Positions 45,080 to 58,194 of a stretch of DNA of 64,000 bases are shown in pieces. Each line of letters starts with the position of its first letter. Positions within the stretch are counted from its first letter, which is position 1. The notes below the pieces were generated by a model. The model worked only from the letters and a program-made list of their open reading frames with translations. It searched no databases and was not told the origin of the DNA. Location: the NCBI RefSeq assembly GCF_905163445.1, contig NC_053182.1:2046001-2110000 (forward strand). Direction: 5' to 3'. Source of the stretch: Pararge aegeria. Its lineage: Eukaryota; Arthropoda; Insecta; Lepidoptera; Nymphalidae. Both the position numbers and the translations under genes were made by a program.

Positions 45080-45560
45080 TTTGTCTGCCGGTCTGTCTGT
45101 CTGTCTGTCCGGGCATCACGCGAAAACTACCGAACGAGATCCTCAGGAGATGTTGACTTAACAATTATTCATTGTAAAGTCAACATCTCCTGAGGATGCT
45201 CCGGTTTCGGAGCGAAACGTGCGTAGAGGGTACATTGCCGAAGATCTGTTTGGTGTGGAGTATAAGGATTGAAGAAATTATAAATTGCACCACACAGATT
45301 CTTCTGCTTTTCGCGGAGTATAGCAAATTAAGCTTAATTTCGATAATATATCATGAATTTCCGCAAAGTAACGCCTGCTTCTATCCAATAACTCCCGAAC
45401 GGATTTAAATAAAATTTGGTATAGTGGTAGATAAATTCTGGTTCAACATACAGGATACTTTTTATCCCGATAAACAATAAGTTTCCTCCTGGAAATGGGA
45501 TAAATTTTTTTATCAATTTTACTTCACAGCTCCGTTAAATTTGAACCGATTTTAATAATT
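45080..45560 (+). mobile_element. Helitron-like fragment split by a foldback MITE
   Basis: Left part: gtctgtctgtctgtccgggc and cacgcgaaaactaccgaacg. Right part after 45388: taactcccgaacggattt and ggatactttttatcccgat. Confidence 0.55.
45137..45387 (+). mobile_element. Foldback MITE nested in a Helitron-like fragment
   Basis: cctcaggagatgttgactta pairs with a complement at about 45179-45196. Then tgctccggtttcggagcgaa, and the right end cgcctgcttctatcca. Confidence 0.8.
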
Positions 45561-45673
45561 CTTTAATTTCTTAATAAGGGTCTGATTAATATTGCCGGAG
45601 ATAAAAGACATAACTCTTCACAAATTACAGCAAGTCGCAAGGCATATGGGACAACGATCGAATGCATGCGTAC

Positions 45674-45765
45674 TATTCTACTAATATTATAAATGCGAAA
45701 GTTTGTGAGGATGGATGTATGAATATATGTATGTATGTATAAAGTAAAATGACAACTTACTTACT
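45674..45765 (+). mobile_element. Helitron-like terminal fragment
   Basis: ctactaatattataaatgcg, then aaagtttgtgaggatggatg and a tatgtatg run. Confidence 0.45.
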
Positions 45766-46439
45766 CAGTATACCACGTAAAATAATAATAGGTACCTACA
45801 TAGCTAGCCACGATGTTCATCAGATCTATTCTCGCTTCTCGATTGACTCATAGTCGCGAGGGTCCCCTAGTAGTAATAATAAAATAATAATAATAATTAC
45901 GTTTAAATTCTATAGCTTGTAACAATTATCTTATTAACTTTAAGAGTAGAGTAGCTCACTGGTAGAGGAATAAAAAGTTGTAGGTAAAGTAATGTAAGTA
46001 TGCAACTTTAAACGCAAGCAAAGTCGCGGACAATCACCATTTAACTTTTTAAGAGGAAGAAGGTATTCGGTACGAAGCGAAACATATCTATTATGACAAC
46101 GAAGAATCTGCCATCTTTTATGAATTATTAAATCGAGTGTACGAAACTTAGGGCATGATTTAATTTCACTTATCTCCCGCTCTCACAGAGTAACTAATTG
46201 AATGCGAAGTGTAAGTAAATTCTGAGTAAAGCTTAATTCATTAGCGGCTCATTGCGACGCGTGTTAAGCTATTAACCAGGCAGAACTCCACAAAATGTTT
46301 GTACGTTGACATCGAGAGTGACTGGATGTGGCGCCATGTTTGTTTTTTAAATGTCGATTTTTATTTGGGTGTGTTACTCTACTTTAGTTACGTAATAAAT
46401 AACACTCATTCCATGAAAGAATGAGCTCTTTTATAATAT

Positions 46440-46830
46440 TACTAGCGTATCCAACCCGCTTCGCCGGGCTAGATTTAGCTTTATTTTATTTAAACAATAA
46501 ACTTACATCATTAAATTTTTAATTTAAGTCTCATAATATATTAAATCATTTATTTCTCTCCGTATTCATTCTCTTCTCTTCTCTTCTCGAGCGAGTGAAG
46601 ATCATTATTTACACCCATGTACACCCAACAATAGAATATCATCATAGTAAATAAAAGCTGTATTTGACAGTTCAAAAACAGGAGTGCTCAGATCGTCACC
46701 AAACTTTACAGGTTTACTCGCCCGGTCAATCCGGAGATTCCCTGAAAGTTTCATTGAAATCGGTCCAGCCGTTAGGAGCTTATACGGAACATACCCACAC
46801 ATTTTCTCTTTTATATATATTTATAGATGT
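46440..46830 (+). mobile_element. Helitron-like fragment(s)
   Basis: ttactagcgtatccaacccg and cttcgccgggctaga at the left, then tttcattgaaatcggtccag and ccgttaggagcttatacgga. Confidence 0.45.
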
Positions 46831-47811
46831 GGTATCTTTTAGTAGTGGTAGAGCTTTTTGTAGTAGAGTAGTAGCCTAATATGACAGAGCATATACGGGG
46901 AAATGGCGGACCCAGCCTTTCTTTTAAGTTGTACGTAAAGCGTAGATGTTTTGAAGAATATTTCTTTTGTTCATGTGACGTAATTTTTGGAATTTTTTTT
47001 AATTCCTCAGAAAACATTCCTAAACCTCTTTTTTTTTTGGAATTTTTGCTGAGTTTCTTACCAGCCTTTTCTTTTCTTTTAACCGTCGAAAACTTTCATC
47101 CCCTCTCTCAAAGGAACAGAGCTTATTGTCCGGATAAAAAGTATTCTATATTGCTTCTAACACTCCCAAAAATATGTGTACAAAGTTTCATCAGGATCGG
47201 TTGAGCAGTTTTTGCGTGAAAGCGTAACAAACTAACTTACATTGACATTATTAATATCTCATAGGGATAGGGATAGGGATTTACAAGACGCAGTAGGTAA
47301 TATGGTGTATTTCTATAGTACCAACAGTTTTATCTAGCGCAAGTTAAGGTACGAGTGTATCCAGTATGCCGGTTTCGCGACTCCGTGTTCCGCGAACGTC
47401 GGAACTCTCTCGCGCAAGTTATAGCTCAATCTAAATTATTGTGCAACTTGCGAACTAATCTTAATCAACCGCGAGCAAAGTTTTTCAATAAAACACGATT
47501 ATCGCACGTCTCGCGAAACTAAGCGCTGTACCAGCTAATTTATATGATGCTGTTTTAGATTAATTTAAATTTTATACGTAGTTACTCCGGGTTTATAAAG
47601 TTAACGTAAGCGTGAGAAAGTTAAATTGTTATTAACTTATTAATACAGAGGAAGCAGTATTGCGAGATAAGTTAAATTAGTTATTTTAAGTTTACTTATG
47701 TAGTTATCACCATCTCACTACCATGTACAAATTATGTCTTCTATAAGTATAAGTCTAAGTGAATCCAACCTTATATTATACATGGGAAAGTGTGTTTTTT
47801 TTTCTTTCAGG

Positions 47812-47915
47812 TAGGGTTATATAAGCACTTTTGAAACGTCAAGTATGTCTATGTGTAGTGACTCTACCACCGGTTCGGAAAGTAGATTCTACAGAGAAGA
47901 AGCCGGCAAGAAAAA
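47812..47915 (-). mobile_element. LINE 3'-end fragment, family E
   Basis: taagcacttttgaaacgtca, then ctaccaccggttcggaaag and agaagccggcaag. Confidence 0.65.
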
Positions 47916-48254
47916 AAACTAAAATAATTTTTAATTGAAATCGGACGTTTATAAGTAATCGCGAGTTTTAATATATAAGGGATTTCTATTAAGTTATTTT
48001 TAGAGATACACTTAATTGAAAAAGTTCTTTTTGGAAATTTCGCCCGATTTCATCTTTCATTATATCTGTAGAACTACACCTTCATTGAATAAAACAAAAA
48101 TAAACGCGACGAAGGCAACACCTAATGCATTGATAAATAGAAAAATCTGTAAATACAATTTGTAATCAGTGTTACACGCGCACGAAAGTTGGCGTAAGAA
48201 AGCGTTATGCCATTTAACGTGTCGCCATGTGCGTCTTTTTTACTAAAAAGGTAA

Positions 48255-48520
48255 ATATAAATAAATAAATACACTACGACTATACACACATCGCCACCCA
48301 GCCCCAAAGTAAGCGTAGCCTGTGTTATGGGTATTAAGATGACTGATGAATACTCTTATGAATAATATACATAAATAAATAGCAATATTCATACAAACAC
48401 CCAGACACTGAAAAACACCCATTCTCATCACACAAACACTTTCCAGTAGTGGGAATCGAACCCACGGCCTTGGACCCAGAAAGCAGGGTCGCTGCAAACT
48501 GCGCCAATCGGCCGTCAAAA
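48255..48520 (-). mobile_element. tRNA-derived SINE, family A
   Basis: It is complete in reverse orientation. B box gtgggaatcgaacccacgg at 48450-48470 and A box aactgcgccaatcggccgtc at the right end. Confidence 0.85.
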
Positions 48521-48950
48521 AAAGTGCGCTATATTTAATATAAAACAATCTGGGGAAGTCAGAAGGCTGGGACAGTACGGTATTACAAACCATTAGCTAC
48601 AAATATCGTAGATATGCTACGAGATGCGTAGGCTTAACTCTAGAACAGCTGTAAGAGTGTTCTTTGCAACTATCGCGACAGACGCAGCTGCTAGGAAACT
48701 AATTTTCTCTGTAATGAAAATGCAAATGGCATAAAGTTGCGTTGTAGCTCTTACTGCGTCGTGTGATCGATGGGTCTGCGATGCGTCAACTTACTCGTAT
48801 AGTTTATGTGGAACCAACCTATACTCGTTGGTCCAGTGTTAACCATGTTCAACTAACGAGCATGAAGTCCTGAATTTTTCTGTTAAAATATCTCAGTACC
48901 CACTTGGCGGTACTTTTTCTTACTACCCCCGCAGGGTGATTACGTATAGC

Positions 48951-49058
48951 GCGACAGGCGTAAATCTTGCAATCACTGCTGTCAAACGTCACTTTTCATA
49001 CAATAAATAAACAAAAGTGACTTTTGACAGCAGTGATTGCAAGATTTACGCCTGTCGC
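48951..49058. repeat. 46-bp near-perfect inverted repeat
   Basis: Arms 48951-48996 and 49013-49058 (gcgacaggcgtaaatcttgc and onward) pair with one mismatch around 16 nt. Confidence 0.95.
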
Positions 49059-49539
49059 AAACCTGTCGCGAGATACGCATCATCCTGCCGTGCCTCCGAG
49101 TTAACGCGAAGCCGGTTGAAGAAGGAGGTAAATTTAGATACTTAGTTTAATTTTAAACAGAATTTTATTATTTATTTTCATTAATAAGTTCGTGTATTGA
49201 ATTAGGAAACAGGAAATAGGTACATGGATTTTTCATAGAAGCTTATGTAAATGCCACAAATGCATAAATTTCACAATAAAGACTTATCAAGAAGAATAAA
49301 AGATGAAATTGCAATAAAGCGTCAAGATATCGGTCGGTATGGCCGCGAGCGCGTTCAATTGCTATTTAAAAGTTAAATAAAAGTTAAATATGAAATTCAA
49401 ATGGCCCTCTTCAGCGCAGTTCATTTGGGCGTCTTCACAGCGAAGTAGTCGAGAAAGAATTATTTGTCATTATAATATTGGAACTTCCCCGCTTTTGAAT
49501 CTCCCGGGTGCTTATATTTACTAAACAACTAAGTTAAGT

Positions 49540-49594
49540 GTAAAGAAAGAGCAACTAAGATAAAAGAGATTTATCTTAGATGTTCTTTCTTTAC
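49540..49594. repeat. 25-bp hairpin with two mismatches
   Basis: Arms 49540-49564 and 49570-49594 pair at 23 of 25 positions around a 5-nt loop. Confidence 0.9.
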
Positions 49595-51249
49595 TACTGT
49601 TGGATAACGTGGGGATAGGACTTTGAATAATACTAGTTTTCACTTAGTACATTTGACATATAATCGAGTAGTAGCCATTTTTGTATTTTTATTTTAGGGA
49701 AAATTTACTTCTGACGGCAAAGATCGTAAGGTTTACGTATGACGTAAGCATCCGTAAATCCTCAGGAAGTGTTGACTTTACGATAAAAAATTAATAATAA
49801 ATTAATTGCCTTTGCTCCTCGCGGGTAAACCACAGGCTCGCCGAGTGTTACGATGTACATTACGCTTTTGACATCGTGACCTTTATAGTACTTGCCTATA
49901 TATTTACTTCATCTGACAAAAGGTTGTTGTCGTTCCAAAGCTTTAGTTATAAATTAGTCTATGTTCAATTATTCTCGAATTTCCATTAAACGCTCCAAAT
50001 CATCAGATACGATCAATTAGACAGAATCGCATTCAATCTAACGCGAGGAGCGCCGACCGCGGTAATCAGTGTTACGCGGTGACTGCGATCAAACTTACCC
50101 CATTAAACGATCAACTCAGTGTGATTATAACTGATTGTCGCATCTTTGGAAATTATATTTGATCTATACTATCACTGAGTTTGTTGTGTGGGTACTAACC
50201 GAGTAAGGCACGAGGCAATTTGTTCTAGGATTTTCATTTAATTTTCATTTTCTTGTCCTATATCTATGAAGCGAAAAAAGGGTACACATATCTAACTCGT
50301 TATGACCCTATATGGCGATTGTTTGTAACTCTCTTTATGAGCTTAAAACAATGAACAGTAATGATGTGAAGTTTAACAAATTTCGCTTTTAAACCCGGTT
50401 TGAATAATCAATCTATCTAAAACTGATTGTAAATTTTATTAATGAAAATATGTTTGCTGTACATCACCAAAAATGCCTTATTGCATAGCAATCTCTTCCA
50501 GGATATCATACAGTTACGAGAACACTTCCTCCTCCAACACCGAATAAAATGTGAAACTTATAGTAGTAGATTTTCAAAATTAATGAAATTACTGGGCCTT
50601 GTGTCCACTCTTTGCACTGCATGTTTTATTATTTGGTCAAGAAAATGATAGTAAGAAAATGTTTCAAAATTACATTTCTTTTGGGACTAAAAGACAATTT
50701 TTGAAACAAAAGCAAGAATAAGAGTGGTCGAAAAGGTGAATTTTTGAGTCTTGTGTAGGATCGCTTATAACGAAGTATATACTTATAACACCGGAAGTAT
50801 CCATGGCCCTCAATTTTCTATCTATATGTTGCGCTAAATATATTGTTGAACTGAATATACTCGTATATAAAAAAATCTAAATATCTTCGTAATCTATTAG
50901 ACTTTCATATCTTCGAAAGTCTTGAACTAAGTATGACAGTAAAACTATACAGGTTGAGGGAGCACTACTATGCAATATTCTATTATACCTAAAGATATTT
51001 TTTGCGAGAAATCGTTTAAATAATTTAAAAGATATGCTAAGTTTTGTATATTTTACTACTAAAAGCTGTTATTAGTTTAAGCTGCTGGTTTTGTATCATA
51101 GTAACTAGATCATATATTATTACCTCTTCGGGTTAATTTTAATTTATCACGAAACTATTTCTTTTGAGAATAAATGTCTTTAAACCTATAGCACCCATTT
51201 GGAACAGGATAAGCATATTCTATTATAGTATAAAGGACTACGTAAATGA

Positions 51250-51530
51250 TAAAAAAGCTTGGGTGTGAAAAATTGCTCTAACCAGGTTGCTTCTTAAATA
51301 TTTTCAAATGACAATGTGAGATGGTGATAGCAAAAAGCATACCCGGCTAAGATTGTTGTGGGCTTCTTCTTAGACCAGTGCGCGTTTGGAACCCTCGTAG
51401 CTTTAGTTTTAAGTTTTAAGAATGTAGTTATCGCCATCACTACTCACACTATATACTTAATCAACGCATCAAAAGTGCCATCTATTTGAATAAAGAAATA
51501 TTTGACTTTGACTTTGACTTTGACTTTGAC
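51250..51530 (+). mobile_element. LINE 3' end, family D
   Basis: aaaaagcttgggtgtgaaaa, then gtgagatggtgatagc and gcgtttggaaccctcgtagc. It ends in ttgactttgactttgacttt. Confidence 0.8.
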
Positions 51531-51989
51531 ATAAAGAATTAAAATGGCATAAAAGGTCGTGATGCCAGTTATATGGAAATGTTAGGGTACGCAGCGCTTC
51601 TTCTCTACCACGCCAAAAAAAAGGTAGGCAGCGCTTTTGTGCATTTATGAAGTGCGCCACGCCACTGATAGTACCAAAAGATGATTCAAAATTATATTTC
51701 TTTTGGGAGTAAAAGTCAATTTTGGAAACAAAAGCAAGAATAAGGAGCGGGTGCGAAGGTGAAATTAGGGGCCTTGTGTCCGGCCGCGGCACGGCTGACG
51801 AAGAAAGCGGTTTTTATTCCACTTGAAGTAATTATTGTATTTTGTGAAAGAGTTTGTTAGCGGGCATTCAGTGGAGATACGGACGCTGTCTTCGAGGCAG
51901 GGTCGGATTTTGCGGTTCATTTATCAAAATCAGTCACTGAATCTATTTACCCATTGACATGTCAGATATGTCTTTTAAAAAGTTCAAAG

Positions 51990-52323
51990 TTTTTATTAAA
52001 CGTAAGCTTATAGAAAAGTCATATTATAGTATAAAGGACTACGTGTTCGATGAAAAAGCTCGGGTGTGAATTATTGCTCTAACCGGGTTGCTCTTCTTAT
52101 AATTTGAAATGACAATGTGAGATGGTGATAACAAAAAAACACCAGGCTAAATTTGTTGTGGGCTTCTTCTTAGATAAAGATGTGTTTGGAACTTTCGTAG
52201 CTTTAGTTTTTAATTTACGAATATCGTTATCGCCATCTTCTCACTACCGTGTACTTCACATGTAATGTACGCATCAAAAGTAGGTGGCTACTTGAATAAA
52301 GATATTTTTGACTTTGACTTTTA
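51990..52323 (+). mobile_element. LINE ORF end and 3' UTR, family D
   Basis: The last codons of the LINE read FIKRKLIEKSYYSIKDYVFD, then EKARV and stop. The rest is the shared 3' UTR with the ttgactttgactttt tail. This copy shows the true orientation of the family. Confidence 0.8.
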
Positions 52324-52633
52324 TCTTACTTTATTTTTTTTTAAATCAAAACAATGTTTTTATTATGTTATAGCGTTAAATATGTTTTAATAACTAAATC
52401 AAAACAAGTGTGTCGAATTCTGAGGTGCAACTGTAATTTTAAATTTTTAAAACTATTTTATTCACTTATTTTTACATGTTGCTATTGATTATTTATTCCT
52501 AGTTTAAGTACATATATACAAAACAGTAATTTTCAACTTCATGAATAAAATCACATCAAATTTATTACGTCCCTTATGTCTTTTAAATTGTTTCATAAAC
52601 AATTGTAATTGTGTTGTAAATGTAATTGTGTAT

Positions 52634-52672
52634 ATCGTTAACTTTAGACGTAGCACGTCTAAAGTTAACGAT
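52634..52672. repeat. 18-bp perfect inverted repeat, 3-nt loop
   Basis: Arms 52634-52651 (atcgttaactttagacgt) and 52655-52672. The loop is agc. Confidence 0.95.
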
Positions 52673-53705
52673 GCTACACGCTCTACGAATATAACTCAAT
52701 GCTACGATGCTACGGTTTTTGTTATTTAATTTTGTAGTATTAAAACTAATTTTATGGCTAGACCCAACAGGCTAGCCCGCTACCATCTAGTCATAGATCA
52801 TTACTTATCAACAAGTGAGATTGCAGTTTAGGGTTAACTTGTAGTGGACTTAAAAAAAGGAAAGAGAGTTTCAGAGTATAGACAGCGCCGCTCTAATTCG
52901 GATTTGTGGGCTTTAACGATTATAATTACAACACCTATTTTACAAAATTGATACTTGATTCTTTTTATTATTTTTACATTAACATCAAAATACGCCCCTG
53001 CAGCGGGTGAAGTATTCTTGTTTTCGCGAGTTTTCTCAGCTTTTCTTCGCGTTTTCTTTCGCGTTGCCGCCTTAATTAGCTCATTCATCGTCGCCCCTCC
53101 CCATCCACCACCCACCCTACCCCCTTGTTTATTGACGGTACTTTTATATTTCGCTTTCATGACTCCAATAGCGTGTTAAGTAACTGTTTAGTTCTTTTTG
53201 ATAACTCGCTTGTATAAAGTTACATTGGGGCGAGAAAAAGGGTCACAAAAAAAGCTTGCTTTTAAAGTAACTTTTGTATGATCTTAGCTCTGCCCTGCAG
53301 TCTTGTCTCAGTCAACTATTCGTAGCGTGATATAGCTTACCTTAATAAATATACGAACGGATGTAAATAGCGTAACTCTAATAATTATTTGAAACCGTAT
53401 TGGTTCAGTTGAACAACTCACAGGAAGGGAAAAAAAAAGTTATCACTTTTAGCAATTAAAGGCTAAATACTAAATATGTGACAAAGATACACATAATATA
53501 CAAACGAACAACTTACACATCTTCTTTATACTTTCAGCTAACACACATACATACATTCTCCTATTATACATGCACAGAGTACACAAGCATAGCCATCAAG
53601 AATTAAATAATGTGAAATACTAATAACCAGTCACAATTGTAGGATATGTTAGGAACTTAAGGATAACATAATAATATTTTATTATCAGGGTATAGGGTAC
53701 TTTGT

Positions 53706-53854
53706 AATTAATTTCTTCAATCTTTGTGCTCCACATCAAACAGATCTTCGACAATGTACCCTCTACGCACATTTCTCTCCGACACCGTAGCAAGCTTACT
53801 TTTCATTATAGATCATGGAATTCCGCAAAGTACATACAGTACGCCTGCTTCTAT
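53706..53854. mobile_element. Foldback MITE, internally deleted
   Basis: aatttcttcaatctttgtgc, then aacagatcttcgacaatgta and cgcctgcttctat at the end. Much of the second arm is missing. Confidence 0.65.
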
Positions 53855-53939
53855 ATTCCTGCCTGCATATGTATTCAAACATACAAACCAACAAATAAAA
53901 AACACACTTATAATATTAGTAAGAATAAGGATGCTTTAA

Positions 53940-54130
53940 AGCGGAGAATACGCGCATCGAGTCTGCGCGCGGCGGTTGCAAACGCCTTTGTGTAGCCATT
54001 CTCTGTGACAATGGCGGGTATTTTGGCGGGAGAAAAAGGCGGGCGCGTTATCAGCCCGCGCCATTATGACGGCTTATCAGCAGCTTCCGCGACTTCGCCC
54101 CTTTTTCTTTAACGGTCACGTCTCGGCTAA
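53940..54130. promoter_or_regulatory. CpG-rich islet with E2F-like motif
   Basis: Dense CG (cgcgcatcgagtctgcgcgc and ggcgggcgcgttatcagccc) in otherwise AT-rich DNA. tattttggcgggagaaaa resembles an E2F site. A regulatory role is inferred only. Confidence 0.3.
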
Positions 54131-54224
54131 GGTGGAGATAGCGGGATACGTGTTTTGTTTCTCGCTACAGTTTCTCAATTTGGTTTTACAATTTTTTACA
54201 AAACAGTTTATATTGACCTGGCAT

Positions 54225-54705
54225 AAAGAGTTATGCGCCGTCTTGCCGGGTTGGCTTCTGTGGTCCTAGTTTCAATTTCCGGCTAGTTCTAAATTCAAAA
54301 TTAATTAATTTTAAGTTTTATTAACGGTATCCCAACACGCAAGAAAGGATCGTTAGGAGGAAACCTGCATACAAGTAATACTTCACGCGGTATGCAAGGA
54401 GCCCGTCCTGCAAACTGCCGCCCTGTGTCCATCAACCTGAGGCGTTTGTGTTAAGCCAAATGTGCCTGTAATTGCACCGGCAACTTTGAAATCGGAACAC
54501 AGCATTGCAACAATGCTGCTTAGCGGCAGAAATAAGCATGGCGATAGTACTTCCCCGGGCAAGCTCTGTCACAAAAAGCTCTACTGAAAGGCAGTACGTC
54601 TTGGCTTACCAAAGCCCATCAGACCAAATCAGTGAAAATTACAAAATTAAGGATAATTTTCGATTTGGGAGCGAACCCGGGGCTTCCCGATTTAGTTAAA
54701 ATGCT
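54225..54705 (+). mobile_element. SINE-like repeat, family G
   Basis: acagcattgcaacaatgctg, then cttagcggcagaaataagca and cttccccgggcaagctctgt. A piece of the same text is at 62950-63015. The right end has gagcgaacccggggcttcc. Confidence 0.6.
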
Positions 54706-55419
54706 TGTTATCCTAATCAAGGTCAAACAGAAGCTGAATGTTTGAGTAGTATCGGGAATTCTATTCGATCTCGATTTAGGAAAAAATGGCTTAATTTATC
54801 TAGAAATTGTACAATATGTGTATTTATTGTATTACCATTTTATTAAAATTAGTACTTATGTTTGGTAAATTTAGTTAGCTGATTTTGTGAAAAAAAAAAA
54901 CAAAAGTGAAAGTGTAATCAAAAGCATTGTTGCTGATGATTCTACTAGGGAGTTAGGAAAACGTAAATAAGTTAATTTCTCTTGCTAGTAAAGTACATTT
55001 GAGTACCTAATTCGATGGACTTTGGAATGACCGGTCACAATAATTTAGTCTTTTCTTATGGTCTTTACAGTCTCATTCAAAGCAGACTGGCGGGTCTTAG
55101 CTCTATATTCTTATGATTTAGCATATGCCGAGTAATTAAACTAATAAGCCATCTATGTACCTTTAGAAATACGGAGAGAAAAAAACTATTTTCAAAATAT
55201 TGCCGCGTAACCGTATTTTATTAAACTAAATTTAAGAATTAATTTTGCGGTATTACCTTAATCTACCTACCCCTAATTACGTACATCTAATAAAGTATCG
55301 AATAACGAAGCGAAAGTTATTAAAATATTAATAATCTTAATATACAGAACGTTGGAGTGGGCCGAAATGAAGTTTTAATAAAATTTTAATTGACACATAT
55401 TAGGTTTTTCAAGTAAATT

Positions 55420-55710
55420 ACAAAGGAGGCGCTTTCCTTCGCCTCACGATCTAACCCCTCAAACCTCACCCCGAACATTAGCGGGGGTGGGTGCGCGACA
55501 ATTTTTTGTTTTTCTCTCGCGGTCGAAAGAGCTCGTTGTATTCCCCACGCGCTAGAAAGGGACAAAGGTACATGCACACATTGCCTTTGTTAAAGAGCAA
55601 AAATAATAGAGAGAACGGTCGTTTATCTCTTTTTATGGCGGCAGCCGTATCTCGCCGCCGCGCTATTATAGAAGACAATTTTGGCGCGAAAGAAAACTGC
55701 TTATTACTTC
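55420..55710. promoter_or_regulatory. CpG-rich islet, possible promoter or first exon
   Basis: ctctcgcggtcgaaagagct, then gccgtatctcgccgccgcgc and ttttggcgcgaaag. Short open frames exist on both strands, but none is convincing. Confidence 0.3.
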
Positions 55711-58194
55711 TTATTCTTGGGAGCGGTTACGTTACATTTTATACTGAAAATGGTGCTTTGGATTTTTCTACATCCACAAATACACACGCTAACTAGTGTG
55801 CGCTGCCAAGAGCCAGTTGCTTCTTAGAAATAAATACACTTATTTTGTTTTGACATGCAACCTTCCGAATCGGTAGTCACTACACACTGACAGATACTTA
55901 TAATTAATGAATCTTGAATTTGGAATTCAATATATTCTTAAGAAGGTATTCTTTATTCATAACCCTAATCAAAATAAGTAAGCAATAAACTGTGTAGGTA
56001 AATATTATTATTAACATGGCGGACATGACTCAGTCTTAAAAGAGGTTTAAATGAGGCCAATGTGCCTCAGGTAAAGTCGTGATTGTTGTGTTGTTACCTC
56101 ACCTCAGTTCCTCAGTTTGTTTGGAGCGGTGTGGTTGGTTCAATTTCAATTTCGCTCTTTTCTATATAGACTTGAGACAATATTGACGCAGATGCCATCA
56201 ACAGCTGTGGTACCTATATTTGGTTTTTTGATATTAAATGTATGTTGATGTTTCATGTGTTTTATTTGCAACTTTAAAACGAAATTCCCCAGTCACTTAG
56301 GAGTCTTTGAACAATGTGTAATGACTTAAAGTTCCAAAACTTTGTTACTATTGGCCTCCTAAGAACACTCACACTTAGTCACTTAGCATCCTCATGAGCA
56401 AATCTTAAATTTCGTAAATTCGTAGATTTTACCAGAGTTATTAACCGATATAAACGAATTGGAAAGTTTAGTGCACATAGCTCGGTAAACCGATAGAATA
56501 GGATAGAATAGAATAGATCTTTATTTGCATAATACACACGTTGACACAGATGCCATTTAAATATCAAATACGAATTCAGGGTGTATTGCCATTAGCTGGC
56601 GTGCAGAGATTTCAAAAAATTGATTTGGATAATCATTTAAAATAAATAAAATCTTACATAATTTTAATTATTTAATTAGTAATAAATAATATCCGGTAAT
56701 TTTAAATTGTTATAAATATTATTATCAAATATTTGCACGCCATATTCCTATGGCAAATGTGAGCATTTTAATACGAACGAACAAGCAAGAGAATAAAGTG
56801 TTAATAATAATATTCAAAATGTATATCCAAAATAATAGGTTAAAATTGAAAATTTAGTGGAAAATTAATGTTTAATTTGCAGATAAAATAGAAAATACAC
56901 AATCGTTCTTTATCATGTCGAAAAAATCATCTAAGGAGCAACCATTTCTTTTAAATTTTTCGTAATATGTTTTGTTGAAAGTGGTTTGAGATCGGATGAA
57001 AGTTTAGTAGGTACCTATAGATTTCTATTGCTAGCTAAAGAGATGGGCATTGGGACGCTAGAATTACGAACCCCGCACCGGTGAACGCAACGTTTGTAGA
57101 CTCCCGACTCGGTATACCGACGACGAATTTAGTGCCCAAAGCCTATATCTAAGAGTGATTTAAATCATAGATTTATTAATTTCGGTTGTTATTTCTATCT
57201 CTGTATCTAGACAGAATCTCCGAGTATTTTACAAAAGTGTTTTTACGACCCTTATTTTCCTTTCACTCGGTGGGCACGTTTGAGGACACAGTCAAGATGT
57301 TTGCCCGTAATTTAATCTATAATCAACTTTTTAATTCCATTAATCCCGATTCTCCCTCTATTTGCTTCTTTAAATTACTCGTTTAATTTCGATAATAGCA
57401 CTTTGATTACGTGGCTGGTTGAATTTTCATTGAAAAATATATTGAACTTTGGTTGTTTTTTTTAATTTTCTTAAATTCCGGATTCAGATTGTTTATTTAT
57501 TCACTATTTTCTGAAACAAACGGGCTTTCTTATAACCTATAAAACCTTAAATACACCGAAAAGATAACTCTGTGATTGATATAGAAAAAAAATAGGTTAA
57601 ATTTACTAAGGCTGAGGATACGGTGCTATCTGTCATCACAATATCGGTAGAAAAATTTCGGGATCAACTGGAAAAATTTAACGATACCATTTGTCTGTTT
57701 AAAAGATTTGTTTATGTACTCGAAAAACATGGAATCTGCCACATTGTGCTTACATACCTATCTACCATTAACAGTTGAAGTCACGACAGCCTGCGTTTGG
57801 TTCCCGAGTCAGGCGAACCCGTAGTACAGAAATTGCAAACGCCAATCCCCGTTCATTGGGGCTAACTCTTGCCAGAATTAGAACGAAAAATAAAATAAAA
57901 AATCGTTGAATTCCGTTGAAGATATAGATGCTTCTGGGTTAAAATCCTTATAGATATCTAAGTTCACTGAATTCTATGTGAAGATTTGGTGACATGTAGT
58001 ACACAGGTACATTAAAAACGCTGTTCCTTAAAGTTTTACCCGAACAAAGCCATTTTTCAGAACAAATACTAGGTACGAGTGCTTCATAAATACAGGGCTT
58101 ATATTCATGTGTTCTTATAACACACGATTTATTATTTATCTGTTTATAACAAAATACAAAACGAAATGCAGCAATCAGGCAGTTTTTTTTTAAA

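Noticed and set aside
52834..53160. 108-codon minus-strand Lys/Arg-rich frame
   Set aside because: Low-complexity translation of pyrimidine-rich DNA.
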